In this document: positions 1 through 9,532 of the stretch, piece by piece
How positions within the stretch are numbered: position 1 is the first letter of the stretch
Layout of the letters: each line of letters begins with the position of its first letter
Origin: Chara braunii
Lineage: Eukaryota; Streptophyta; Charophyceae; Charales; Characeae
NCBI GenBank assembly: GCA_003427395.1
Contig: BFEA01000342.1
Coordinates: 407,051 to 428,229 of the forward strand
Direction of reading: 5' to 3'
DNA length: 21,179 nt
Notes under the pieces: model-generated
Database searches by the model: none
The model's input: only the letters and a program-made list of their open reading frames with translations
What the model was told of the DNA's origin: nothing
Program-made: the position numbers and the translations under genes

Positions 1-110
1 GTGTGGGATATCCAGGGTGATCCAGTGTATGTGAACAGTGAGATGTTTGGGCGCTGAAGTCGCCATAGCCAATTGAGAGTGAACTCGTATTTGAAAGCCA
101 TACATCCGAG

Positions 111-829
111 TTTTGAGTGGGCGCATTTCGCCAGTATGCTGCGTTGCTGTATACATGCATGAAAAGTGTGTTTGAGAACGAGTCTGATTGCACTACATTC
201 GCCCGCCATGTGCAAACGCATAATTTGTATGATCAAGTGTTTGTGGCATATGTGCGCCCAAGGGGTGTTGTGGAACGACCTATTAAGCATCGCATTGATG
301 TTATACTTGAGAGTCAAATTCCTAAGGGCCCAATTTACATAATGTCACCAAAAAATTGGATGAATTGCGAACCCAGTTGGATGAAATGTTGGAAAAGGGT
401 TGGATTAGACCTACTTTCTCACTCTATGGTGCGCCAGTGCTGTTTGTGCCAAAGAAAGATGGCAGGGTCCGCATGTGCATAGACTATAGAAGATTGAACG
501 GCATAACAGGTAAGAATGCTGAGCTGTTGCCAAGAATCGATAACCTGTTGGATAGAGTTCAGGAAAGCAAGTACTTCACTAAGATTGATTTGAAATTGGG
601 CTACTATCAGATTGAGGTAGAACCAGAAGACCAATACAAGATTGCCTTTTGAACAAGGTATGGGCATTATGAATTCATTGTGTTGCCCTTTGGTCTTACT
701 AATGCACCTGCAACCTTCCAACGAACGATGAATGAACATTTTTGTGAGTGGCTCGACAAATTTGTTGTAATATATCTTGATGATATTTTGAGTTTTACCA
801 ACACTTTGAAATAACATTGCGAGCACCTT
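111..829 (+). pseudogene. Element A reverse transcriptase, broken
   Basis: The product would be the RNA-directed DNA polymerase that copies the element's RNA inside virus-like particles. Positions 117-355 encode the linker leading to RT. A one-base loss in an A-run near 350-355 shifts the frame, and 356-814 then carry the RT palm: the PVLFVPKKDG block, RMCIDYRRLN, FTKIDLKLGYYQI (motif A aspartate), a [10 protein letters not shown] block, and the catalytic box YLDD at 773-784. A TGA at 650-652 interrupts the frame exactly where gypsy RTs have an arginine (AF-R-TRYG), which fits CGA to TGA. The frame ends at TAA 812-814. Just beyond, EHL joins directly to a thumb/connection stretch beginning RNFVKHF near 831, so dozens of residues of the RT thumb appear deleted. 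No ATG start is claimed because this is an internal part of a polyprotein. Confidence 0.92.
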
Positions 830-830
830 T

Positions 831-1297
831 CGTAACTTTGTTAAACACTTTACGATAATCGTTGGTCCCCTTCGCAGACTGTTAAAGAAAGAAACAATCT
901 AGAAGTGGGACCAAGACTGTACGTCCTCATTTAAGCGCCTGAAGAAATGTTTGGTCAACTATCCGGTCCTGAAAGTCGCTGATCCTTCCTTGCCCTTTGT
1001 GGTCACAACCGACGCCAGTCAGTATGGGATAGGCGTTGTACTCCAACAAGATGATGGAAATGGATACAGGCCTGTGGAGTTTGTCCCGACGTCTGCCTAG
1101 TGAGAAAGTCGTCGCTTCCACATATGAAAGAGAGTTGTATGCTCTCCGGGAAGCTCTAGATCATTGGCGCCTCTATCTCCTAGGACGCCACTTCAAAATG
1201 TACTCAGATCATGAGACACTTCGCTGGCTGAAAACGCGGGCCGGAATGACACCTAAACTGACAAGGCGGAGATCGATCAATATGACTTTAAACTAAA
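831..1297 (+). pseudogene. Element A RT connection and RNase H domain, broken
   Basis: Reading frame 831-1080 carries the connection sequence and the start of RNase H. Catalytic aspartate 1 is in TTDASQYGIG (codon 1011-1013). After a frameshift near 1085-1100 the domain continues: the catalytic glutamate is in YERELYAL (codon 1132-1134), followed by LLGRHF and a third acidic residue in YSDHETLRW (codon 1207-1209). RNase H would degrade the RNA strand of the RNA:DNA hybrid during reverse transcription. A TAG at 900-902 sits where the family usually has tryptophan (between I and KWD), consistent with TGG to TAG. A second frameshift near 1263 joins to the tether AEIDQYDFK and the post-RH motif ADALSRR. 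The catalytic residues survive although the frame does not. Confidence 0.9.
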
Positions 1298-1640
1298 ACC
1301 AGTAAAGGGGAAGTACAATGTTGTTGCTGACGCTTTGAGTCGAAGATCCGACTTTTTTGGTGCTATTGTAACATATTTAGATGTAGGCACCGATTTACAA
1401 GATAAGGTTAGGGATGCTTATTCCACTGATCCTGTTTATGGTGCTATGCTGAAACGTGTTCAAGAAGCGCCACAAAAGTTTCCTAACTATAGAGTAACTC
1501 AAGGAATGTTGTTTGAAAGAACTGATGTGGAAGATAGGCTTTGTTTTCTAGATAATGAAGAAATCAAAAGTGTGATCTTAGGGGAATGCCATGATACTGA
1601 AGGCCATTTCAGGTGGAGAAAAACCTACGCTAATCTTTGA
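1264..1640 (+). pseudogene. Element A RNase H tail and integrase N-terminal zinc-binding region, broken
   Basis: This stretch follows the RNase H segment after a frame change. It begins with the conserved tether VVADALSRR (about 1320-1347) that ends gypsy RNase H. It continues through the usual spacer into the first half of the integrase HHCC zinc-binding domain, visible as GECHDTEGHF (two histidines, about 1585-1610). The frame ends at TGA 1638-1640. The second half of the HHCC motif is in another frame at about 1656-1682, where only one of the two cysteines is in the expected place. The short distance between the two halves suggests loss of the segment that usually carries an aromatic WP-type motif. 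The domain would help position viral DNA ends in the integrase complex. Confidence 0.85.
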
Positions 1641-2792
1641 CTCGAATGAAACTTGATTGTATTGCATATGTGGTTGTGTGCCAATGGAACAAAAGCACCA
1701 CACAGCCTCCCCTTGGACTATTGAAGCCCTTGTCTATCCCAGTAGGTCCTGGAAACTTTGTGTCCATAGATTTCATGGACACTAATGTGAAAAGCAGGAA
1801 TGGAAAAAGCCAAGTTATGGTAATTGTTGATAGGATCAGTAAGTTTGTTGTTTTTGTAGCATTGCCTGCAAAAGCTAAAACCGACTTAGCAATTCGGGAA
1901 TTCTTTAACCATTGGGTGAAAGACTACGGACATCCCTTGACTATCGTTATTGACAGAGACTCTCGGTTCACCAGTGAACAGTGGCAGCAATTAACGAGTG
2001 TCTATGGCTCTAAGCGGATAATGTCATCAGGCCAACACCCTAAGACAAATGGGCAAACTGAGCAAATTAATAAAATTTTGCAACAAACACTACGTATGTA
2101 CATTCGTCCCGATCAGGTTGACTGGGATGAACGTTTGCCCAAAGTTGCTAGTGCCTACAATAACTATGTGCACTTGTCTACATGCAGAACTCCGATGGAG
2201 TTACATTTGGGATGGAGTCCTCGCAGACCTATAGACTGTCTAAACCCATATAGAGTCCATAAACTTCCGCCAGGAACCAGAGTTCGCAGTGCAATATGGG
2301 AAAGATTTAGAAAAGGTAAAGGAAAACATAATAAAAGCGCAACATCAAATGATTGAACAAGCCAATAAACACAGGAGACCTTCTCAGTTTGTTGTAGGTG
2401 ATCTGGTTTGGGTAAAATCGAAGGAATTTATCCCAGAAGAAAACATATCTCAGAAACTATTACCTGCGTACAGAGGACCCTGGCAAGTATTGGATGTGAT
2501 AGGAAATGTGGATGGATCCTCCTATGTTATTGAGATACCTCCACAGTTGCATACCAACCCAGTGTTTCATGCATCGAAGCTCCTACCTTGTGTAACTAAC
2601 GAACTATTTCCCTGTCGAAGGTCAACAATTCCTCCAAGTATGGATGGAAAATTTGATGTTGATAAGATTGTGGCTGAAAGTACTATCCAGACTGGACGCA
2701 GAGGTAGACCTCAACGACAATATAAAGTCAGATTTGCATATCAAGATCCAAGTGAAGACCTAAACTGCATCGAACATAGTATCTTACTATGA
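1637..2792 (+). pseudogene. Element A integrase core, GPY/F-like and chromodomain-like regions, broken
   Basis: Integrase inserts the element cDNA into the chromosome. The frame from 1637 contains VVVCQWNK, then the core with the first aspartate in SIDFMDTN, the second in VIDRDSRF and the glutamate in NGQTEQ. The second and third catalytic residues are separated by 35 residues, the classic D,D-35-E. All three acidic residues are present. A frameshift near 2290 moves the reading to 2289-2792. That frame has VGDLVWVKSKEF, then LLPAYRGPWQVLDVIG (GPY/F-like, with W for Y), then a VFHASKLLP block. It ends with a charged chromodomain-like stretch (DVDKIVAES, then QYKVRFAYQDPSEDLN). The chromodomain is degenerate: only part of its aromatic cage is recognisable. 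A functional copy would target heterochromatin marks, but that is family knowledge, not visible here. Confidence 0.92.
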
Positions 2793-3066
2793 AAGATTAA
2801 GAAGAGGTCTCAGTACTGTGACATATAAGGGTTTCTCAAAGGACTTTGAAATTAGGCCGGCGAGAGTAAAAGGGCCTTTACGAACCCTAGAAGAACACCC
2901 CAACAGTGAGGGGCCTTGTCGGCCAGAACTCAAATTCACGAGCAGCAACTCAAAAGATAAAGTTCCCAGAGGCATATGTCGCATCCATAATGAAATGAAA
3001 AGTCGTTTCGAACAGTCACAAATAGGTCCTGCACGAATAGGTATCGAACACAGTTTTCAAGACTGA
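2779..3066 (+). pseudogene. Element A pol C-terminal tail, open frame after a frameshift
   Basis: A one-base frame change at about 2778 leads from the chromodomain-like end (IEHSIL) into SYYERLRRG and then an uninterrupted 95-codon open frame to TGA 3064-3066. The first residues (YYERL) match what usually follows the chromodomain in this type of integrase. The rest is a basic, proline-poor hydrophilic tail that I do not recognise. It may be partly UTR that happens to be open, because in related elements the polyprotein normally stops soon after this motif. No separate start codon is proposed. Confidence 0.45.
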
Positions 3067-3320
3067 GTTAGGGTCATGTCTCCTCGATGAAAAGTCATGT
3101 CTGTTCGACAATAAGTCAAAGGCTTCAGTCCCAGTTCAGTCATAATCCCACGAGTCAGTCCTGATTCAGACCAGGAGTCCAATAGACAGGTCGATGGCCC
3201 AAAGCAACAGCGGACCATGGGAAAAGATACTGGGACACACACTATGCAACAACGGGTACTGGGCAGGAGTCCCAGGGACACTTGAGGCTGAACGCAGGCC
3301 ACACCAGACCAGTCCAACAC

Positions 3321-3327
3321 TATAAAG
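3321..3327 (+). promoter_or_regulatory. TATA-like box in candidate LTR
   Basis: The sequence CACTATAAAGGACTG contains a good plant-type TATA box. It lies within the presumed LTR, where an RNA polymerase II promoter is expected, so transcription would start about 30 bases downstream (near 3350). The call rests on sequence resemblance and position only. Confidence 0.35.
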
Positions 3328-3617
3328 GACTGACTAGTCTCCCATTTGGATAGATGCTCGTTTCGCATGAGTGTGGAAGCGTCGTGGCACTTGTGCTCTA
3401 AATGTGTGTGAGTTGCGCTAGGCTGAAGAGCAGCGCTATGTGGGAAGGAAAAGAGTGCTGGTTAGAGGGAAGGCAGCCATAGCTGCGCCAACGCTAGTTG
3501 GTATTTTAGTAGGGATAGTCAGTAGGAGATACAAGTGAGTAGTATTCAAAGTAGATTCTCGTGTGATAGGGAGTATGCATGCATAATGAGTGAGGGTAGA
3601 CCAGGACTATAGACATC

Positions 3618-3656
3618 GAGGGAGAGAGAGAGAAGGTAGAGGAGGGAGGGGGAAGT
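3618..3656. repeat. GA-rich polypurine tract
   Basis: About 39 bases consist almost only of G and A, including a (GA)n run and G-runs, interrupted by a single T. It is a simple-sequence tract in the candidate LTR. A role as a GAGA-type promoter element is possible but not shown. Confidence 0.7.
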
Positions 3657-3890
3657 GTGAGCTATGGTGACACTTACCTGTTCAGCGTTGTTGTTGACAT
3701 TTGGCAGTTGCCGCTGATGAGCCCCAGGCTTGGAACTCATGTGTATCGAAGAAGACTTGTAATCACTGTCCAGTGTTATACACTATGAACTCACGATGTC
3801 TCTCTCTAATTTTGGGTTTGATAATTGAGTTGATCTTCCTGGTTCTCATTCATTTTCTATTTGGTTTTGTGTGAGACTTCGCAAACTGAG

Positions 3891-6800
3891 AAATCAGTGT
3901 ATGTGCATGTGATTTGATGCACTCCAGCACGTGATGAACAGTCGGCTTCCTTGCATTTCCCTCTCACTTGGTACATTGCCAGAGGACGAACGGTGAAAGA
4001 AAGTTGGCCTCACTTGGTGGAGAAAGAGGTCAAGGGAAGGACTGTCGGTCCCTTGTGCCACCAAGGGGCGAGAATATTTGAGAACGGTGAGCGCAAAATG
4101 TTGGGAAATCGGAAAGTGGAGTAGTCCTAAGAGGACTCGAGGAAGAGATTGTTGACTAAGAGAGAGGTCAGTTGACTCAACCACAACCCGGACTGCATGA
4201 CTATGAGAAGAGGATGGACTGGCTGAGTATAGTAAAAGTAATGGGAAGGAAGCCAAGGGTGAAGAAAGAAAGCGTAGGCATGTGGGAAGGGCTATGTGTT
4301 GACCCCAAAAAGGGGGATTGTATTGGTCTTTGCTTTGTGTTGATTGTGCAGGTGAGTAGCATTGGGGTGGCTTGAGCGGGATTGGGCCAGGGATATGCCA
4401 GCGATGGAAAGAGGAATGGATGAGCAAAAAGCTATGGGGCCTTAGTGTAAACTCTATCTATGAATGGGGACTTGGTGTATGAAGCTTCGAGTGTGGACTG
4501 GGTGGGGAATGAAGTCTTAAATGATCGGAATGTGAAGCAGCCCCTTTGTATGCGGATGGAGGCCCGAAAAGACTAAGGTCATGCAACAAAACCAAGGATG
4601 GGACATTTGGATCGCAAAAGAACATAGGGGCGAAGGGGGAAGACGACACCTCCGCGCCCCGATGATGCCATAGGACTGTTGCGTGGCCTAAGGATGACGC
4701 TTAGCCTATGCACAAAGGAAGAAAACTCTCAAAGAAGCCCTGGACTGCCTAGGTATTGGAAGGAGCAATTGCCTGCGAACACAATCAAGAATCAGAAAAC
4801 ATTGCGCTTGGGAAATGATTTTCGAGACTACCACCCGGCGTGAGGGTTGAGCTACATCCCCAATCTCAAAGCTCTCTCACTCGATGGACCACCCCCATCC
4901 ATCTCAAAGCACTAGGTGGGGGTGACCTCGTGACGAACTGCCTGTGCCCTGAGCATGAGCGTAGGCGGGCCGAGCCAACTGGGACTCTCAGTGGGGTCGA
5001 CACATGCTCGAAAGTTTAATGGGGTTTGGCCCAAAAAAAATGGTGGAGGTGCCGGGTATAGGGTGAAACTGACTCTATCCATCCCGAGAGGGGCGCTCGA
5101 CACATGAACGTGTACACAACCAAAGATAAGCGAATGAGGACTTGAAAATGATGTTCCCCTTGAGAGAATCAGATTTGAGGGTGGTTGGGCACATGGCACG
5201 GCCAGACCTGGAGGAATAACATGCTTGATTGCACACGCGATTAGACACTCCTTTGCAGAGTGGCTCTAGCCCCCGTTCTTCCGGTGCTGGTGTTCGCTAG
5301 TCTGGGGAAGCTTAGGGCAGGTCGAAGGTCGACTCTTCCTCTTCGTGTGAAAGAAGGGCGTCGGTTACCTGACAGGTGGTTGGTGCTTCGACTTCGGCCA
5401 GGGGCCCATGAAAATCCTATGACGGAGTGATCTGACCGGCTGATGTTCTTCCCTCTCCTTCTTCTGGGCCCAGCGGGCCCATGCACTATACACTGGATAT
5501 GCTTGAAGGAATACACGAACACAACGATAATTGAGAAAGGAACAATCCTGCCCCATGATGCCCTATGAAGCGACAAACGAAAGAAGAGAATGAGAACGAA
5601 GGGAGTTGCTAGGCTCCAGAGAAAACTAGCTCACCTTTGAAGATGCTCAGAAAAGGAAGTAGGCACTTTGTATGGACAATAGGGGGAGTGGCACACACGG
5701 TACTAAGAGATAATGCGAGGTATGTGTAGGATACGTTGGATGCACAATGGGAAAGGCACTCGTACTAAATGTGTCTCACTTGCGACTTGTGATTTGCATG
5801 AGGGGGAATTGAGTGTCCTGCCTACGAAAGGAAAGGGTGGGTCTGAACCAGCTGGGGCGGGTTGTGAAACATCGTTTTCTTTCCGCCTGGTCTCATGTGT
5901 GGGAGGTTGGGCCACCAGACTGTTGGGCAGGAGTTTGTCTCGCCGGTTGATTAGTAGCACTCTCTCCTGGGCAGGCCGAGCATGGCTTGGCACCTTGGCA
6001 TGGGAAAGGCTAACTCTTATCGGACCGATGGAAGTGAATGCCCGAATGGTTGACCTTTACTCCTACCGGGGTGCACGGGGTGATTCGCGGTGCCAACGGG
6101 GGTGTGCAAGGGCGGCAAGACGGGATGGGGTATTCTGGGCAAACGGAGTTGAGATACCACGCTCGCGACGGTTGAGTTGTGCTTTAGGTATGGGATAAAT
6201 CTTTACCGATGTTAAAAGTGGAGAGATCACTTTGGAAAAGGGTCGGTGAGGAAATGACTGTGCCTGTGTGTGAGATTTCCTGAGTTTTTCGTATTTTGTA
6301 TTCCGCTTCGTAAAATTAATTGAGACATGAGTTGTTGGGTCTAGTCTATTCCCACCTCCTACCTAAGTCCGCACGAGTGAGTGAAGACCATGAGAGGAAG
6401 AAATAGAGGTCAGCCTTGAAAGGAACCAAGAAAATGAGTTTGGGTGAAAGGGGGGTCGTTCAGAGGTATCCGAGGGAGGTTAGAACTTGAGAATGGGGAG
6501 GTAAACGAGGCTAGACCTTGATGAGGGGTCTGAAATATTCTCATCCAGGATGTAGGCTGATCGGACCCAAGAACGGGGTCGGTGCTTGGTTCTGAAAAGA
6601 AAGGGATCGGGTGCTGGAATCAAGATGGCGCAGTGGCTATCGTCCCCAATCTATTCCAACGGACCGGAAATGCCAATAGGTGTGAAGGTCGGGGTATCTG
6701 TCGTTCTATCGGAAAAAGGGACCTGGACAGATCTACAGTCAGTATCCCAACTGTGATGTTGGGGGAAGGGGACGCCTTTGGATAGAAACGTTGTGGACCA

Positions 6801-6957
6801 AGGTCAGCCTAACCCGGCTAACGCCGAGCTTGACGTATTTGGAATTTCAGGGGATGGTGGAGGTCCTGTGAATGATGATTCTTTAGAGTTTATATATCTT
6901 GTTTGTTATTTAATTACTCTCATGTGTGTTCGGAAGGTACGAAGTACGAAGTCCTCC
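3891..6957. other. No supportable gene; decayed repeat-like DNA
   Basis: I see no recognisable domain on either strand. The longest + strand open frame (5713-6198, 161 codons from an ATG) has no motif, an erratic composition and no family resemblance. The minus-strand frames here (3894-4427 and 5241-5576) are serine/proline/leucine-rich, as expected from the complement of purine-rich DNA. A T-rich island at about 6270-6330 and another at about 6880-6935 stand out from the G/A-rich background and resemble LTR U5 ends, so the region may hold old LTR fragments. A short frame at 6778-6966 starts with a hydrophilic stretch (PNPANAELDV) but soon runs into the T-rich island. Confidence 0.5.
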
Positions 6958-6979
6958 TTCGCTTAGATTTCTAAGCGAA
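6958..6979. repeat. Perfect 9-bp inverted repeat (hairpin)
   Basis: TTCGCTTAG and CTAAGCGAA are perfect inverted repeats around the 4-base loop ATTT. Immediately upstream, GTACGAA is duplicated in tandem (about 6938-6951). The hairpin closes a T-rich island and lies about 70 bases before the first copy of the unknown ORF array. It could be an LTR-end structure or a terminator-like stem; its function is unknown. Confidence 0.7.
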
Positions 6980-6989
6980 TTCCATACAT

Positions 6990-7013
6990 TGGGACAAGTA
7001 GGTTATCAGCAGG
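6990..7013 (+). promoter_or_regulatory. Weak candidate primer binding site region
   Basis: If element B has its 5' LTR end just upstream, a tRNA primer binding site should begin with TGG near here. TGGGACAAG (6990-6998) and GGTTATCAG (7001-7009, resembling an initiator-Met tRNA complement with one extra T) are the only candidates. Neither is convincing, and no matching 3' LTR end was found, so this is only a placement hint. Confidence 0.15.
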
Positions 7014-7048
7014 AAACAACAAAAAAGTACGGTCGCTCGCCCTAGCCA

Positions 7049-7590
7049 ATGACCGCCAAGGAAGGAGAGAACGCAATGGTTGTGGATTTGGCATTAGGGG
7101 TAGTCCCGTACAAGTTGTTTAGACGGGCGGAACGGGAAGTAGTGTGGGCGGCATGTCAGCGAGAACAGATGAAAATGGTCAAGATAGTTGTGCGGGGGGA
7201 ACTCGGGGATAGAGGAAACGTTAGGCGGCCACTCAAGACGATGAGGTGTACCGTGCCTCCGTTCTTAGTGGACGCAGTCTTCGGGGCCCGGAGTAGGCTG
7301 GTGCGGAAATGTCAGTCCGTGACGAACCTTGGGCTGTACCAACGCGTCCGATAGGACTTCTTCCGTCTATCTGTCGAAATGGGGCCCTTTGAAGGGGGCC
7401 AAGGGAGTTAGCCGAGATATTAAACTGTCTCAGCACGGATGAGGTGTTTGTCCGAAGCCCCGTCCATTGGAAAATAATCTACAAGAATGTAGCAGTAGGG
7501 GAGAAGTTCTTGGACGGGCTGGAGGACCTATGGTATGTGGAAGAGGACGATCTCACCGATGAGGAGGGAGATGATACAATTGAGGACTGA
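7049..7590 (+). pseudogene. Unknown array protein, copy 1 (N-terminally incomplete, broken)
   Basis: I do not recognise this protein. It belongs to a family present four times in tandem here. The frame from 7049 contains FRRAEREV and then a block MRCTVPPFL...VF, matched by LRCRVPHFM...VF in copy 4. A TAG at 7352-7354 interrupts, and the same frame resumes with DFFRLSVEMGPFEGGQG (GPF codons 7382-7390). A frameshift near 7405 then gives AEILNCLS and KNVAVGEKFLDGLEDLW, ending in a strongly acidic tail (EEDDLTDEEGDDTIED) at TGA 7588-7590. The early part carrying a G-T-M-Y-L motif in other copies is missing or unrecognisable. There are no membrane segments or metal motifs. The acidic C-terminus suggests a soluble protein, perhaps one binding basic partners. 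Confidence 0.6.
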
Positions 7591-7780
7591 GACTTTTGAG
7601 GAACGGGTCCGTGGGGTAGAAATGATAAGGGTGGTCGGCGTTGTGCAGGGAACAAGCATGGCTGGGGAACAATGCTAAAACAATCGAGTGTTTAGGGGGT
7701 GGGAACCAAGGCGACTCGAAAATGGAATAAATATGACTCTGTCGACGAGAAATGAATGGAGTGGAACGACCTATGACTAG

Positions 7781-8411
7781 ATAGGAGAAGGGATAGCAGC
7801 GGAACTATTATTTCTATGGGTAGAAAGGGTATGGAACCCGTTGAGAGAAGAAAAAGGATGGGACGATGTGGCCGAATGGAACGTGGAATCCCTCGGGACG
7901 ATGTACTTATCAAATAAAGGCTGGCATCTATTCTACGTAACGCTGGCGTCCGGGCAAAACTCGATGTGGATCTTAGGGGAAGGCGAGCAATGGACTTGCC
8001 ATATTGGCTACGAATTCGTTAACGAAGGGTGAGATGAAGTAAGCAATAGGGTCGTAATAGGAGGATGGCAGGAGTTTAGGGCTACTGTGCCAGTTAGTGC
8101 AGGTCTGGGTGCCGCATTTTGTGGCGGATTGGTTCGGTGGATATGAACACATCCTCGTGGTGGCGGAAGCCTTAGACGAAGTAGACCTGGGCTTCTCATG
8201 GCTGGTCGACGCCTACGATAAGATCTCGCTAGAAGTAGGACCGTTCCATGGGGATAGAGCAGAAGAGGTCGTCGACATCCTGAAGGTTATTAAGGACGAC
8301 CGGATGAAGGTGGACGCCATAGTCGAGGACGCGATACTTCGTTGCGAGGTGGCAACGACCCCCTCATATGTAGGCGAGGTATTCCTACTGTTCGAAGTCT
8401 TATTGGTTTAG
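7781..8411 (+). pseudogene. Unknown array protein, copy 2 (broken)
   Basis: This is the second copy of the same unknown family. One frame runs from about 7802 (ELLFLWVERVW) through LGTMYLSNKGWHLF (G-T-M-Y codons 7895-7906), TLASG and GYEFVNEG to a TGA near 8032. The same frame then continues with WQEFRATVPVSAGL before a frameshift near 8100. The second half (8097-8411) reads VWVPHFVADWFGG, VDAYDKISLEVGPFHGDRAEEVVDIL (GPF codons 8238-8246), VEDAILRCEVA and ends FLLFEVLLV at TAG 8409-8411, lacking the acidic tail of the other copies. The 104-codon second half is the longest uninterrupted part. It is aligned to copies 1, 3 and 4 by eye. Confidence 0.6.
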
Positions 8412-8664
8412 TTTGAAGGATAGTGCATAGGCAGAAAGAACGCCGACGACGGACAAATAAGAAAAGAAGCAGGGTATGTATGGGGGAGGATCAACACCAA
8501 GAGCAAGTGTATATAGGAAGAAGGTTGCGCCACAGAATGGGGGAAAGTAAACTAGCAAAACACGGAATCTCGGTGGATGCAGCAGGCGACCGGAAGTAAG
8601 TGAGAGGGGAGACGTGCGGGATGGCTCGAAGAGTGACACTTCGGGAAGATAGACCCGTGGGATT

Positions 8665-9345
8665 TTGCCACCAAGCGAGATAGATGGCAGGGTTGAGATA
8701 AGTATGCCGGCAAGGAATGGGGTAGGCAACCCGGTAATGGATTGGGTAGGAGTAGAGTTGGTGGAAGACAGTATATCTAGTGGTGGAATTGGAATGGTGT
8801 GCAAGAGGGGAGTTCGGGGGCGTGAACTTGGACCTCCGGATGCGTACATGCGACGGGTTCGTTGTACCTATCGGAAGAAGGGTGGCGCACCTTTGGAATC
8901 ACCCTGGCATCCGGGGGCGACCACGTGCGAATGCTAGAAGGGGCTTGGCTGATAACCTGGCGAGAGGGGTATGAATTCAGGGATCCGGAGCGGGAGGACG
9001 TCACGACTGAAGTAAGAACCGACATGGCAGGAAATTTTACCCTGTCAAACGAAATCGTACGAATGAGACTTCCTCTCTTAGTGGGCAGTAGCTGCACTAG
9101 CTAGGCTAAGCTTCGAGGAAACCTAGGTGTATCAAGAATACTACCGGGCCTTTCTAGAGATGGGGCCGTTTGAGGAAGACCAGGGATATGAAGTGTTATG
9201 CGTTTTGCGTGCGGCCGTAACGACTAGACCAAGGACGTTGCTAGGAAGTGACGAAACTATGTGGGGAGTCATTAGTCGTGGAATGACGTACATAGACGAC
9301 CTCTGTTGTTTATTCGAGCTTCCAGAGGAGGAGGCAGCCCAATAG
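8665..9345 (+). pseudogene. Unknown array protein, copy 3 (broken)
   Basis: This is the third copy. The frame from 8665 has GRVEISMPARNGVGN, comparable with WEVSFPASYVVRG in copy 4. The frame at 8780 gives VELEWCARGEFGG, comparable with VECLWSGMRFNRG in copy 4. The frame at 8862 gives LYLSEEGWRTFGITLASGG, nearly the same as copy 2, and GYEF. After a stop near 9104 the C-terminal block resumes with EYYRAFLEMGPFEEDQGYEV (GPF codons 9163-9171), then ISRGMTYIDDLCCLFELPEEEAAQ and TAG 9343-9345. The central VPHF segment is shortened or lost. At least three frame changes are needed, so no protein is made. The C-terminal LFELPEEE is shared in type with copies 2 and 4 (LFE). Confidence 0.6.
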
Positions 9346-9532
9346 AAAGGAAGAGAAAAACAAGAGTGATGGAAAGGACGGGGTAGGAAGCAGGAGGACA
9401 ACTAGCAATGTCTGGGGCTATGGAAGGAATATGAGGTATTTACTTTGTCTAAACCATGCAGGAATCCGCCAACCGGCGATGGCAATGAGGCGCACCCGAA
9501 CGTCGTGAGGACCCACGCACCTGCGACCGCCC

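Larger units (their letters stand above)
1..3066 (+). mobile_element. Element A: decayed Ty3/gypsy retrotransposon, 3' part of pol
   Basis: Conceptual translation on the + strand gives, in order, a pre-RT linker, reverse transcriptase, RNase H, integrase zinc region, D,D-35-E integrase core, GPY/F-like region and a chromodomain-like tail. This RT-RH-IN order defines Ty3/gypsy elements, and the C-terminal chromodomain-like stretch suggests the chromovirus branch. The 5' part (LTR, gag, protease) lies beyond the window edge. The first 110 bases read as pre-RT linker with a stop. At least five frame changes, several in-frame stops and a deletion inside RT show a dead copy. The domain assignments are secure from motifs; the lineage name is an inference. 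Confidence 0.93.
3067..3890 (+). repeat. Candidate 3' LTR of element A
   Basis: The stretch directly after the pol tail has the composition expected of an LTR: a region without open frames, a TATA-like box at 3321-3327, a GA-rich tract, and a T-rich 3' end (about 3800-3885) resembling U5. Exact borders are not visible. No TG...CA pair with a target-site duplication could be fixed, and the 5' LTR lies outside the window. It is placed here by position relative to the integrase end, not by repeat identity. Confidence 0.35.

Noticed and set aside
4123-4137. Small hairpin AGTCCT-AAG-AGGACT
   Set aside because: Six base pairs without T-run or other context; expected by chance at this length scale.
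3894-4427. Minus-strand open frame of 177 codons
   Set aside because: Serine/proline/leucine-rich composition expected from the complement of G/A-rich DNA; no domain, signal or neighbour supports it.
4847-4861. Minus-strand match to the 5' end of a plant tRNA-Ala (box A-like), possible SINE head
   Set aside because: Only 15 bases fit; no box B or tRNA fold follows at the right distance.
4890-4924. Inverted repeat CACCCCCA / TGGGGGTG with 19-base loop
   Set aside because: Only 8 bp, low complexity and a long loop; likely chance.
5241-5576. Minus-strand frame rich in arginine and serine
   Set aside because: No recognisable motif; a second overlapping frame on the same strand is equally open, so openness is not informative here.
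5713-6198. Plus-strand ATG-started frame of 161 codons
   Set aside because: No motif, erratic composition with many W, R and C, and an equally open frame on the opposite strand. Kept only as a remark in the non-coding region entry.
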